Below the pieces are notes generated by a model. That model made no database searches. It was given only the letters and a program-made list of their open reading frames with translations, and was not told the origin of the DNA. 64,000 nt of DNA from Clostridium_AT stratigraminis (GTDB lineage Bacteria > Bacillota > Clostridia > Clostridiales > Clostridiaceae). Within the stretch, counting starts at the first letter, position 1. Each line of letters starts with the position of its first letter. Below are positions 35,010-43,528 of this stretch, piece after piece. The stretch covers positions 1-64,000 of the forward strand of contig NZ_JBJHZZ010000004.1 in assembly GCF_045310675.1 (NCBI RefSeq), in the 5' to 3' direction. Both the position numbers and the translations under genes were made by a program.

Positions 35010-36071
35010 CTACTCTTCTTGAGCTTGCAATTCAAGGGCTTGTGTTTTACTCTTTATGTCTATTTTCCATCCAGTTAATTTAGCAGCTAATCTAACATTT
35101 TGCCCCTCTTTACCAATTGCTAAAGATAATTGACTATCATCAACTATAACACGAGCAGATTTACTTGATTCATCAATGGAAATATCAATAACTTTTGCAG
35201 GGCTTAAGGCATTAGAAATATAAACTTCTGGGAGTTTGTTCCACTTGATAATGTCTATTTTTTCATTTTTTAGTTCATTTACTATATTTTGAACTCTAAC
35301 TCCCTTAGGGCCTACACAAGCTCCCATAGCATCAACGGCTTCATCATTTGAGTTAACAGCTATTTTAGTTCTAAAACCAGCCTCTCTAGCAATACTCTTT
35401 ATTTCAACGGTACCATTATATATTTCAGGTACTTCTAATTCAAAAAGTCTTTTGACAAGTCCCGGATGAGTTCTAGATACAACTACTTGTGCGCCTTTAG
35501 TAGTATTTTTAACTTCAACAATATATAATTTTAACTTATCATTAAAATTATAGTCTTCACCAGGCATTTGCTCATTAGGCCCTATTACAGCTTCTATTTT
35601 ACCTAAATCTACAAAGACATTGCCTTTATCTTTTCTTATTACTGATCCTGTTATAATATCATATTCTTTGGTAATGAATTCATTGTATATGATATTTCTT
35701 TCAGCCTCTTTAATCCTCTGAACTACTACTTGCTTTGCTGCTTGTGCAGCAACTCTGCCAAATTTTTTAGGAGTTACTTCAATATCAACCATGTCATCTA
35801 ATTGATATTTAGGATTAATAGCTTTTGCATCACTTAGTGAAATTTCTTCTATTTCATTTTCAACATTTTCTACTACTTTTTTTTGAGAGTAAACATGAAT
35901 TTCGCCATTTTCCCTATTCATAGTAACTTTTACACTTTGTGTTGCATTTGTTACATAGTTCTTTTTGTAAGCTGCAACCAATGCATCTTCAATAGTTTCA
36001 AAAAGTAGGTCTTCACTAATTCCCTTTTCTTTTACAATTTCTTTAAGCGCTTCAATGAATTCTTCATTCAT
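35010..36071 (-). CDS. nusA: Transcription termination/antitermination factor NusA
   Basis: Binds RNA polymerase and nascent RNA, stimulating pausing and intrinsic termination. It has an N-terminal polymerase-binding domain (about residues 1-125), an S1 domain (GSVIRKDKGNVFVDLG), and two KH domains (GPKGVRVQNI and GKEGQNVRLAAKLTGW). At 353 residues it lacks the C-terminal acidic repeats of proteobacterial NusA, as is normal in Firmicutes. ATG follows AAGGAGG. The hairpins in the operon leader could be targets of its own activity. Confidence 0.97.
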   Translation of the reverse strand: MNEEFIEALKEIVKEKGISEDLLFETIEDALVAAYKKNYVTNATQSVKVTMNRENGEIHVYSQKKVVENVENEIEEISLSDAKAINPKYQLDDMVDIEVTPKKFGRVAAQAAKQVVVQRIKEAERNIIYNEFITKEYDIITGSVIRKDKGNVFVDLGKIEAVIGPNEQMPGEDYNFNDKLKLYIVEVKNTTKGAQVVVSRTHPGLVKRLFELEVPEIYNGTVEIKSIAREAGFRTKIAVNSNDEAVDAMGACVGPKGVRVQNIVNELKNEKIDIIKWNKLPEVYISNALSPAKVIDISIDESSKSARVIVDDSQLSLAIGKEGQNVRLAAKLTGWKIDIKSKTQALELQAQEE

Positions 36072-36084
36072 GACTTAAACCTCC

Positions 36085-36546
36085 TTACATATCCCCTTTT
36101 AAACTGATAGTTTTAATTTTATTTTTAGGTATATTAAAATTTTCATTTTCAGAGGTAATAATCACCTCTTGAGAATTATAATCCTTTAAGGTTCCCTCAT
36201 AGATTTTTTTACCATCGAGTAATTTTAACAATTTTATTTGAACTTCACTACCTATGTATTTGGATAGATGGGAGTCAGTATATAAAATTCTTTCTATACC
36301 AGGAGAAGAAACCTCCAAATAATAGGGTTCATTTATAGGCTCTTCAGTATCTAACATATCACTAACAGGTCTGCTTACCTTTTCGCAGTCATCTAATGAA
36401 ATTCCATTAGGACTATCAATATAGATTCTAAGATAATTTTCTCCTGATTCCTTTACATATTCAATATGATAAAGTTCTAAGTTTTTATCCATGACTATTG
36501 GAGTGATAAGTTTAATAAGTTTTTCTATTAAAGCATCATTATTCAT
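36085..36546 (-). CDS. rimP: Ribosome maturation factor RimP
   Basis: Supports 30S subunit assembly (pseudoknot and S5-S12 region). The 153-residue protein shows the N-terminal YHIEYVKESGENYLRIYIDSP region, DCEKVSRPVSDMLD and YYLEVSSPGIER, followed by an SH3-like C-terminal domain. ATG 36546 follows GGAGGGA; codons further upstream run through the leader hairpins and have no binding site. It is the first gene of the nusA-infB operon, preceded by a promoter and tandem hairpins. Confidence 0.96.
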   Translation of the reverse strand: MNNDALIEKLIKLITPIVMDKNLELYHIEYVKESGENYLRIYIDSPNGISLDDCEKVSRPVSDMLDTEEPINEPYYLEVSSPGIERILYTDSHLSKYIGSEVQIKLLKLLDGKKIYEGTLKDYNSQEVIITSENENFNIPKNKIKTISLKGDM

Positions 36547-36604
36547 GTTATTCCCTCCTTTATACCAATAAGTTAGCACAGCGTTTAATATAAAAGTCCT
36601 AAAA

Positions 36605-36630
36605 TTAAACGCAACATAAGTTGCGTTTAA
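36605..36630 (-). terminator. Second hairpin of the rimP-nusA-infB leader
   Basis: Perfect 11-bp stem (36605-36615 with 36620-36630) with a 4-nt loop, followed on the minus strand by TTTT after two more bases. It lies between the presumed promoter and rimP, so it would act as an attenuator. Confidence 0.65.
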
Positions 36631-36658
36631 AAAGAAAAAGCGGGTTTTATGACCCACT
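36631..36658 (-). terminator. First hairpin of the rimP-nusA-infB leader
   Basis: A 7-bp GC-rich stem (36658-36652 with 36645-36639) is followed on the minus strand by TTTTTCTTTTT. One pair is G-U only in the minus-strand RNA (A-C on the other strand), which supports function in this direction. Confidence 0.75.
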
Positions 36659-36707
36659 CTTACGACGTAATTAACTGTGAAATAAACATAACAAAACTAA
36701 CAAGCTT

Positions 36708-36736
36708 ATATTAGCACAATTTATTAAAAAATTCAA
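36708..36736 (-). promoter_or_regulatory. Promoter of the rimP-nusA-infB operon
   Basis: TTGAAT (36731-36736), a 17-base spacer and TAATAT (36708-36713) on the minus strand. Transcription would start near 36700 and pass both leader hairpins before rimP. Confidence 0.65.
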
Positions 36737-36832
36737 GAAAAATTTGCTTTTTCTACTAAAATAGAGCTAATTAATTTGGTTTACTGTCTAAATTTATAAA
36801 TGTCCATTTTTATAAGTTTTATACATATTTAA

Positions 36833-37882
36833 TTAAAGATTTTCTATTTCTTTAATTAGTTCTTCTACTAAAGCTTCTTCTTTTACCTTTTTAATAATGG
36901 TACCATGCTTAAATATTAAACCTTCGCCATTACCACCTGCAATTCCAATATCTGCTTCTCTTGCTTCTCCTGGACCATTTACAGCACAACCCATAACTGC
37001 AACTTTTACATGTTTATTCAGATATTGTAATTTTTCTTCTACTTCTTCAGCTATTTTAACTAAATCAATCTGAGTTCTGCCGCAGGTAGGGCAGGATATG
37101 AATTCTACACCGTTTTTGTTGTAACCAGTTGCTTTTAATATTTCTTTACCTACTTTAATTTCTTCAATGGGATCACCCGTAAGAGATACTCTAATTGTAT
37201 CTCCTATGCCTTCGCTTAATAGACTGCCAATACCAATGCTTGATTTTATTGTACCTCTCCAAATTGTACCAGCTTCAGTGACTCCTATATGTAAAGGATA
37301 ATTAACCTTGCTAGAAACTAATCTGTAGCTTTCAATCATCTGGATTACGTTTGAAGATTTTATGGATATGACTATATCATTAAAGCTAAGTTTTTCTAAT
37401 ATATCTACATGCCTTAAGGCACTTTCTACCAAAGCTTCAGGACAGACCTTACCGTACGTCTTTAAAAGATCTTTTTCAACGGATCCAGAGTTAACGCCTA
37501 TTCTTATGGGTATCCCCTTAGCTTTTGCCGCTTCTGCAACTGCTTTTACTCTTTCAATGTTGCCAATATTTCCTGGATTAATTCTTAAGGCTGATACTCC
37601 ATTATTTATTGAATTCAAAGCCAGCTTATAATCAAAATGAATATCAGCTACAAGTGGAATATGGATTTGTTTAACTATTTTATAAAGTGCATCAGAAGCT
37701 TCCATATCTGGTACTGCACATCTTATTATTTCACAGCCAGCTTCCTCAAGCCCTAAAATTTGAGAAACCGTAGCTTCAACATTTCTTGTATCAGTATTAG
37801 TCATAGACTGTACAGTCACAGGTGAATCACCACCTATATATATATCACCAATTTTAAATTTTCTTGTATTTTTTCTAATCAT
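36833..37882 (-). CDS. ispG: 4-hydroxy-3-methylbut-2-enyl diphosphate synthase IspG
   Basis: Iron-sulfur enzyme of the MEP pathway, reducing MEcPP to HMBPP. The TIM-barrel part begins with IGGDSPVTVQSMTNTDT; the C-terminal [4Fe-4S] ligands are in SCPTCGRTQIDL and MGCAVNGPGEAREAD. ATG 37882 follows GGGTGAG and gives 349 residues. It is downstream of rseP and dxr, so two MEP enzymes are neighbours; a gap of about 135 bases precedes it. Confidence 0.97.
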   Translation of the reverse strand: MIRKNTRKFKIGDIYIGGDSPVTVQSMTNTDTRNVEATVSQILGLEEAGCEIIRCAVPDMEASDALYKIVKQIHIPLVADIHFDYKLALNSINNGVSALRINPGNIGNIERVKAVAEAAKAKGIPIRIGVNSGSVEKDLLKTYGKVCPEALVESALRHVDILEKLSFNDIVISIKSSNVIQMIESYRLVSSKVNYPLHIGVTEAGTIWRGTIKSSIGIGSLLSEGIGDTIRVSLTGDPIEEIKVGKEILKATGYNKNGVEFISCPTCGRTQIDLVKIAEEVEEKLQYLNKHVKVAVMGCAVNGPGEAREADIGIAGGNGEGLIFKHGTIIKKVKEEALVEELIKEIENL

Positions 37883-38018
37883 TTTTCTCACCCGCATTCT
37901 TTATTCTGTAAGTAGCAAATATTCATGTTGCGCCACATGTATTCTTTTTTATGCTTGATAATATTAATTATAACGTCATCGCATTTCTTTTAGCTGTAAG
38001 TGCTTACACTATCAAGTA

Positions 38019-39038
38019 CTAAAGTTTAATAGGATAAAATATATCTTTCATAAACACAAGCAGCATAAGTGCCATAAGAACTGCAAAGCCTATATAATTT
38101 ACAATACCTATTTTATTATCATCTATTTTCTTACGTGTAATAATTTCAAATAACAATATGAAAATCCAGCCTCCGTCTAGTGCAGGAAATGGTATTATAT
38201 TAAAAATTGCAAGCTGAACACTTAAAAGAGCAGCAAAGCCCATAAGAGGAATAATTCCTGCTTCTGCAGCTTTTGTAGAAACCTTTAAAATAGTTATAGG
38301 GCCACCTATATCGTTAGCTGAAGCCTTACCTGTAACTAAAGTTTTAAGTACACCAAAGGTTTGTTTAATTATGGTACCTGTTTGGGTAATACCATAAGTT
38401 AAAGATTTACCTATTCCTGGATTTTTTAAAACTTTAGGATAAATTCCAACTATATATCTGTTTTCTGTCTTATCCATAGCAGGAACCACATTTATTTCTT
38501 TTGTAGTACCATTTCTATCTATCAGAATGCTTAAATTTGCTCCGTTAGCCAAATATACCTCAGTAGAGAAATCGTCCCAAGTACTTATTTTTTTATTGTT
38601 TATACTAATAATTTTATCACCTTGCATAAACCCAGCGGTATAAGCTGGCTTATCCTGCTCTACCTTATCAACTACCGGTACAGCAAAACCGCTTATTGAA
38701 CCTATTATTGAAAAAAGAACTATTGCAAAGATAAAATTCATTATTGGACCAGCGGCTATTATACTAAGTCTTCTTCCTGCTGATTTACTTGAAAAAGATC
38801 TATCATCATTAACTTTTTCCTCTTCCCCAAGCATTTTTACATATCCGCCTATAGGAAATGCTTTAACTAAATATTCAGTTTCCTTACCCTTTACTCCAAA
38901 AAGCCTTGGGCCCATGCCAAGAGAAAATTCTTCAACCTTCACTCCATTTAGTTTTGCCAAAGTAAAATGGCCAAGTTCATGAACTATTACTAGCATGCTA
39001 AAAGCTAAAACTGCGCCCAGAATATAAATAATAATCAT
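38019..39038 (-). CDS. rseP: Site-2 metalloprotease RseP
   Basis: Membrane-embedded zinc protease that cuts substrates within the bilayer, such as anti-sigma factors and leftover signal peptides. The zinc motif His20-Glu-Leu-Gly-His24 lies in the first membrane helix, a PDZ domain covers about residues 105-180, and NIIPFPALDGGWIF carries the second conserved Asp motif. The length of 339 residues is typical. It sits 11 bases downstream of dxr, as in most Firmicutes. Confidence 0.95.
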   Translation of the reverse strand: MIIIYILGAVLAFSMLVIVHELGHFTLAKLNGVKVEEFSLGMGPRLFGVKGKETEYLVKAFPIGGYVKMLGEEEKVNDDRSFSSKSAGRRLSIIAAGPIMNFIFAIVLFSIIGSISGFAVPVVDKVEQDKPAYTAGFMQGDKIISINNKKISTWDDFSTEVYLANGANLSILIDRNGTTKEINVVPAMDKTENRYIVGIYPKVLKNPGIGKSLTYGITQTGTIIKQTFGVLKTLVTGKASANDIGGPITILKVSTKAAEAGIIPLMGFAALLSVQLAIFNIIPFPALDGGWIFILLFEIITRKKIDDNKIGIVNYIGFAVLMALMLLVFMKDIFYPIKL

Positions 39039-39049
39039 AAAAATCCTCC

Positions 39050-40207
39050 TTAATCCCCGTATGTTTCTAAAATAAAGCTTTTTACTTTTTTATCAATTTC
39101 AAGAATATCTTCTATTTTAAAATTATTAACGTAAGTAAACTTATTCATACATTCTTCTATAATATCTCCTATATTTAGAAATGTTATTTTTTCCTTTAAG
39201 AATAAATTCACACAAGCTTCATTAGCCGCATTTAAAATAGCAGGCATTGTACCTCCTGTTTTACCAGCTTCATAAGCTAGTCTTAAACACTTAAAGGTAT
39301 CAGTATCAGGTTTTTGAAAAGTCAGACTGCTAAGGTTGTAAAAGTCCAGCTTTTCAACTACCCCAATTTTTCTTACTGGGTAATTAAGAGCATATTGTAT
39401 AGGAAGTTTCATATCTGTCGGTCCTAGCTGTGCTAATACACTTCCATCAATATATTCTACCATAGAATGTATAATACTTTGCGGATGTACTACAACCTGT
39501 ATATTTTCATAGGATGCATTAAACAGCCAATGTGCTTCAATTACTTCCAAACCTTTATTCATTAGTGTTGCAGAATCAATAGTTATTTTGCTGCCCATTT
39601 TCCATTTAGGGTGATTTAATGCTTCCTTTAGAGATACATTTTGTAATTCTTTTAAGGTCTTTCCTCTAAAGGGGCCACCGGAAGCAGTTAGAATAATTTT
39701 AGAAACTTCCTTATCATTACTGCCACTCAGACATTGAAAGATAGCGCCATGTTCTGAATCAACAGGCAGTAATAAGACATTATTTTTTTTTGCTGCTTCT
39801 GTTACAAGTGATCCACCAACAACTAATGTTTCTTTATTAGCTAGGGCAATATGTTTTCCTGCATTAATAGCCTTTAAAGTAGGAATTAGGCCAACCATAC
39901 CTACAACTGAAGTTACAACTATATGAGCTTCAGGAAGAGTAGCAATTTTATTAAGACCATCCATTCCAAAGGTTACTTCAATATCTAAATTGTTTGTCCT
40001 GCAGTAGTCTTTTACTTTACTAAAGGCTATTTCTTCCGTCATTGCTACAAATTTTGGATTAAATTCATTAATTATATTTATAACTTTATCATAGCTTTTA
40101 TGTGCAGAAATTCCTAAAAGTTGAAAATCATTTCTGTTTTGTCTTAAAATATCAATTGTTTGTAAACCTATAGAGCCAGTTGCACCTAATATACTGATAT
40201 ATTTCAA
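39050..40207 (-). CDS. dxr: 1-deoxy-D-xylulose 5-phosphate reductoisomerase Dxr
   Basis: Rearranges and reduces DXP to MEP with NADPH, the first committed step of non-mevalonate isoprenoid synthesis. The Rossmann motif GATGSIGLQT is at the N-terminus; LPVDSEHGAIFQCL, ASGGPFRG and HPKWKMGSKITIDSATLMNKGLE carry the metal and substrate residues (quoted as separate family motifs). Translation starts at TTG 40207 behind AAGGAGG. A long hairpin separates it from cdsA, so it may have its own promoter. Confidence 0.97.
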   Translation of the reverse strand: MKYISILGATGSIGLQTIDILRQNRNDFQLLGISAHKSYDKVINIINEFNPKFVAMTEEIAFSKVKDYCRTNNLDIEVTFGMDGLNKIATLPEAHIVVTSVVGMVGLIPTLKAINAGKHIALANKETLVVGGSLVTEAAKKNNVLLLPVDSEHGAIFQCLSGSNDKEVSKIILTASGGPFRGKTLKELQNVSLKEALNHPKWKMGSKITIDSATLMNKGLEVIEAHWLFNASYENIQVVVHPQSIIHSMVEYIDGSVLAQLGPTDMKLPIQYALNYPVRKIGVVEKLDFYNLSSLTFQKPDTDTFKCLRLAYEAGKTGGTMPAILNAANEACVNLFLKEKITFLNIGDIIEECMNKFTYVNNFKIEDILEIDKKVKSFILETYGD

Positions 40208-40324
40208 ATTATTATCCTCCTTAAATATATTATGAAAATATAAAATATATTAATATTGGACTATCTTATTTTAATTTTCATAAATATTGCTGTCTTTATT
40301 AATTAGCTAATATAACTATTATAT

Positions 40325-40383
40325 TATAAAACAAATTAAGCAGCTATAATATGTTATTATTATACTGCTTAATTTGTTTTATA
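40325..40383 (-). terminator. Long hairpin between cdsA and dxr
   Basis: A 19-bp perfect outer stem (40325-40343 with 40365-40383) continues inside with seven more pairs after one bulged base. It starts 12 bases past the cdsA stop and has T-rich sequence in its 3' arm. Confidence 0.75.
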
Positions 40384-40394
40384 TAAACTATTTA

Positions 40395-41192
40395 CTAAAG
40401 TTTAATTATAAGATCAATGTAATAATATACAACAAGAGCGGCAAAAAGAATACTGTCAAATCTATCTAAAATACCGCCATGTCCAGGTATTAGGTTGCTG
40501 TAATCTTTAACATTAACTAACCTTTTAATAGATGAAGCTGTCAAATCCCCAAATTGGCAGAAAACTCCGCAGAGAGCGCCAATTAAAATATAATGATAAA
40601 GAGGGATGCTTACTCCAAAGTGAGTAAAGACAATCCCTAGTATACCACAGGCTATAGTGCTTCCAAGCAAACCACCTAAAGATCCTTCAATAGTTTTATT
40701 TGGACTTACCTTTGGGCACAGCTTATTTTTTCCAAAGGCTCTACCTACATAATAAGCTGTTGTATCACAAAGCCAGGAAGAAATGAAAACAAGCCATATA
40801 AGATAGTTTCCCTGACTTTTATAATTTATTAATACTAAGAAACTAAAAAATACTGCTATATAAACAAAGCCGAATAGTGTACATGAAACATCTATAAAAT
40901 TGTATTTTGTATTTAAAACTGGAATACACAGCATTATAAAAAGAGCAGCTATAATAATTAAAAGAATTAAATGAAAATTGGTGTTATGATTTAAAAATAT
41001 GTAATATAAAATACATGAAGTATAGGCAATAGATTTTAATGCATTAATATTTTTATTCTTAATAACATTAAAAAATTCATACATTCCAATTAGTGATACT
41101 AGCAAAGTGAAGTACTTTAAATAAACCCCACCAATAAAAATAAAAATAACTAAGGGTGACAATGTTAAAGCCCCTAAATACCGTTTATTCAT
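40395..41192 (-). CDS. cdsA: Phosphatidate cytidylyltransferase CdsA
   Basis: Forms CDP-diacylglycerol, the precursor of phospholipids including the substrate of PgsA in this window. About seven or eight membrane segments fill the N-terminal two thirds, and the C-terminal signature SIKRLVNVKDYSNLIPGHGG followed by ILDRFDS is the CdsA family pattern. The length of 265 residues is normal. ATG follows AAGGAGTG and lies 11 bases after uppS. Confidence 0.96.
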   Translation of the reverse strand: MNKRYLGALTLSPLVIFIFIGGVYLKYFTLLVSLIGMYEFFNVIKNKNINALKSIAYTSCILYYIFLNHNTNFHLILLIIIAALFIMLCIPVLNTKYNFIDVSCTLFGFVYIAVFFSFLVLINYKSQGNYLIWLVFISSWLCDTTAYYVGRAFGKNKLCPKVSPNKTIEGSLGGLLGSTIACGILGIVFTHFGVSIPLYHYILIGALCGVFCQFGDLTASSIKRLVNVKDYSNLIPGHGGILDRFDSILFAALVVYYYIDLIIKL

Positions 41193-41203
41193 AAATGCAC
41201 TCC

Positions 41204-41971
41204 TTATTTAACTCCACCGTATCTTCTATCTCTTTGCTGATAATCGTATATCGCTTGGTGGAGATTCTCAACTTTAAAATCAGGCCATTTTATATCAGAA
41301 ATCCAAAACTCTGAATATGCTGCTTGCCAGAGTAAAAAATTACTTAGTCTAAATTCACCGCTTGGTCTTATAATAATGTCTGGATCAGGCATTCCGGCAG
41401 TATACAAATATTTTGAAATAAGTTGTTCAGATATTTGGTCTTCATTAAGTTTTCCAAATTTAATGTCTTTATATATTTTTTTAAAAGCTGTTGTAATATC
41501 ATCTCTACCACCGTAGTTTAAAGCTAGATTTAAAACAAGACCCTTATTATTTTTAGTATTAGAATAGGCCTTATCTAATTCTTTTTGGCAGACTTCAGGT
41601 AATTTTGATATATCACCTATTGAGTTAATAACTACATTATTTGAGTTAAGTTCTTCAAATTCTTTTCTTAAATATTCAACCAAAAGCTTCATTAAAGTGT
41701 TTACTTCTTCAATAGGTCTAACCCAATTCTCAGTAGAAAAAGCATATAATGTTAAATATTTCACTCCTAAATTGTTACATTCCTTAACTATATCACGGAT
41801 TGTTTCAATTGCAGCTTTATGCCCCAATGTCCTGGGCAGATTTCGTTCTTTAGCCCATCTGCCATTGCCATCCATAATAATACCTATGTGTTTAGGAATC
41901 CTACTCATATCAAGGTTATGAGTTACATGAGTATTATTCTTTTTATTGGATTTTAAAAACCTGAGCATCAT
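41204..41971 (-). CDS. uppS: Undecaprenyl diphosphate synthase (cis-prenyltransferase)
   Basis: Adds eight isoprene units in cis to farnesyl diphosphate, giving the lipid carrier for peptidoglycan. GIIMDGNGRWAKERNLPR contains the catalytic Asp, TLYAFSTENW the middle motif, and DIIIRPSGEFRLSNFLLWQ the C-terminal substrate region. ATG 41971 is behind GAAGGAAG; codons further upstream have no site. About 20 N-terminal residues precede the conserved core. It heads the uppS-cdsA pair; frr upstream has a terminator. Confidence 0.96.
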   Translation of the reverse strand: MMLRFLKSNKKNNTHVTHNLDMSRIPKHIGIIMDGNGRWAKERNLPRTLGHKAAIETIRDIVKECNNLGVKYLTLYAFSTENWVRPIEEVNTLMKLLVEYLRKEFEELNSNNVVINSIGDISKLPEVCQKELDKAYSNTKNNKGLVLNLALNYGGRDDITTAFKKIYKDIKFGKLNEDQISEQLISKYLYTAGMPDPDIIIRPSGEFRLSNFLLWQAAYSEFWISDIKWPDFKVENLHQAIYDYQQRDRRYGGVK

Positions 41972-42098
41972 AATTACTTCCTTCTCTATCAATGTTAAGT
42001 CATATAATATATATTTAGATCGCGAAATTAAATTCAGTTATAAATATTATGATCTATCATATATTTACTAATATTCCTATTTTAAAATATTAGTTTAG

Positions 42099-42130
42099 AA
42101 ATAAAACCTGCAATTGTGCAGGTTTTATTT
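42099..42130 (-). terminator. Intrinsic terminator after frr
   Basis: Perfect 13-bp stem (42099-42111 with 42118-42130), 6-nt loop, eight bases past the frr stop. T residues lie in the 3' arm on the minus strand. Confidence 0.85.
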
Positions 42131-42137
42131 GTATAAA

Positions 42138-42695
42138 CTAAACTGACATAATTTCTGTTTCTTTTACTTCAATTATTCTATCTATTTCTTTAATAAATGC
42201 ATCCGTTTTCTTTTGAATATCTTCTTCAGCCTTTTTCAAATCATCTTCAGGGATCTCATTATTTTTCTTTAAAGCCTTAACCTTATCATTGCTGTCTCTT
42301 CTTATTGATCTAACTGCAACTTTAGCTTCTTCTCCTGTTTTCTTTACGTTCTTAACAAGATTTTTTCTAGTTTCCTCAGTTAATTCTGCAATAATCAATC
42401 TAATTACAGTGCCATCATTTGAAGGAGTAAGTCCTAAATCTGATTTTAGAATAGCTTTCTCAATTGCCTTTAAAGTGCTTTTTTCCCAAGGTTGGATTAG
42501 GATCACCCTTGGTTCTGGGGCTGAAATATTTGCAACTTGATTTATTGGCATCATACTTCCGTAGTACTCAACTTCAATTCTGTCTAAAATTTGCGGATTT
42601 GCCCTTCCTGCCTTCATAGAAGCAAGCTCTTTTTTTAGTACTGTAATTGTTTTATTCATTTTATCTTCGGCAGCATTAATTATGTCCTTAATCAT
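42138..42695 (-). CDS. frr: Ribosome recycling factor
   Basis: With EF-G it splits post-termination ribosomes. The 185-residue sequence shows LKKELASMKAGRANPQILD, the LIQPWEKSTLKAIEKAI stretch and GTVIRLIIAELTEETRK, all RRF hallmarks. ATG follows AAGGAGG. It is 17 bases after pyrH in the conserved rpsB-tsf-pyrH-frr order. Confidence 0.98.
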   Translation of the reverse strand: MIKDIINAAEDKMNKTITVLKKELASMKAGRANPQILDRIEVEYYGSMMPINQVANISAPEPRVILIQPWEKSTLKAIEKAILKSDLGLTPSNDGTVIRLIIAELTEETRKNLVKNVKKTGEEAKVAVRSIRRDSNDKVKALKKNNEIPEDDLKKAEEDIQKKTDAFIKEIDRIIEVKETEIMSV

Positions 42696-42712
42696 AGAAA
42701 TACCTCCTTATA

Positions 42713-43423
42713 TTATTTTGATACGATCGTACCAATTTTTTCTCCAAGCACTGCTCTTTTAATATTTCCTGGCTTATCAAGTCCAAAAACTATTATAGGT
42801 ATATTGTTATCCATACAAAGGGATGTTGCAGTAGAATCCATAACTTGTAAACCACGTTCTAAAACTTCAATATATGTAAGCGCATCATATTTCACTGCAC
42901 TCTGATATTTATATGGGTCTTTATCATAGACACCATCAACTTTCTTTGCTAATAAAATAGCATCGGCTTCAATTTCTGCAGCTCTAAGTGCAGCAGTAGT
43001 ATCAGTAGAAAAGTATGGGTTACCTGTTCCGGCTGCAAAAATTACAACTCTGCCTTTTTCAAGGTGCCTCATAGCTCTCCTTCTAATGAAAGGCTCAGCA
43101 ATTTCTCGCATTTCAATGGCAGTTTGAACTCTTGTATTTACTCCGATATTCTCTAAGGAGTCCTGTAAAGCTAATGCGTTAATGCAGGTAGCCAGCATTC
43201 CCATGTAGTCAGCCGTAGTTCTATCCATTCCAGCTCCGCTCCGACCGCGCCATATATTTCCACCACCAACTACAGCACCAATCTCGATTCCTAAATCTGC
43301 TAGCTCTTTAATTTCTTCTGCTATCCTTTTCGCTACATTAAAGTCTATCCCAAATCTATCTTGACCTGAAAGTGCTTCGCCAGAAAGCTTTAGTATTATT
43401 CTTTTATACTTTGCGGTTTCCAT
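42713..43423 (-). CDS. pyrH: Uridylate kinase PyrH
   Basis: Phosphorylates UMP to UDP; the hexameric bacterial enzyme belongs to the amino acid kinase superfamily and is controlled by GTP and UTP. ILKLSGEALSG and AVVGGGNIWRG form the phosphate-binding glycines, and FAAGTGNPYFSTDTTAALRA the UMP region. The length of 236 residues is typical. A terminator separates it from tsf, so it is not simply cotranscribed with rpsB-tsf. Confidence 0.98.
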   Translation of the reverse strand: METAKYKRIILKLSGEALSGQDRFGIDFNVAKRIAEEIKELADLGIEIGAVVGGGNIWRGRSGAGMDRTTADYMGMLATCINALALQDSLENIGVNTRVQTAIEMREIAEPFIRRRAMRHLEKGRVVIFAAGTGNPYFSTDTTAALRAAEIEADAILLAKKVDGVYDKDPYKYQSAVKYDALTYIEVLERGLQVMDSTATSLCMDNNIPIIVFGLDKPGNIKRAVLGEKIGTIVSK

Positions 43424-43492
43424 ATAATTATACCTCCAATTTAGTAGAAATTACATAGTTTTATAATAATTTCTAATTTATAAGATTATTTT

Positions 43493-43525
43493 AAAAAAAG
43501 AGAACACAAGGTGTTCCCTTTTTTT
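43493..43525 (-). terminator. Intrinsic terminator after tsf
   Basis: A 15-bp stem (43493-43507 with 43511-43525) with one A-C mismatch that is G-U in the minus-strand RNA; the 3' arm is a run of T. Confidence 0.85.
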
Positions 43526-43528
43526 ATA

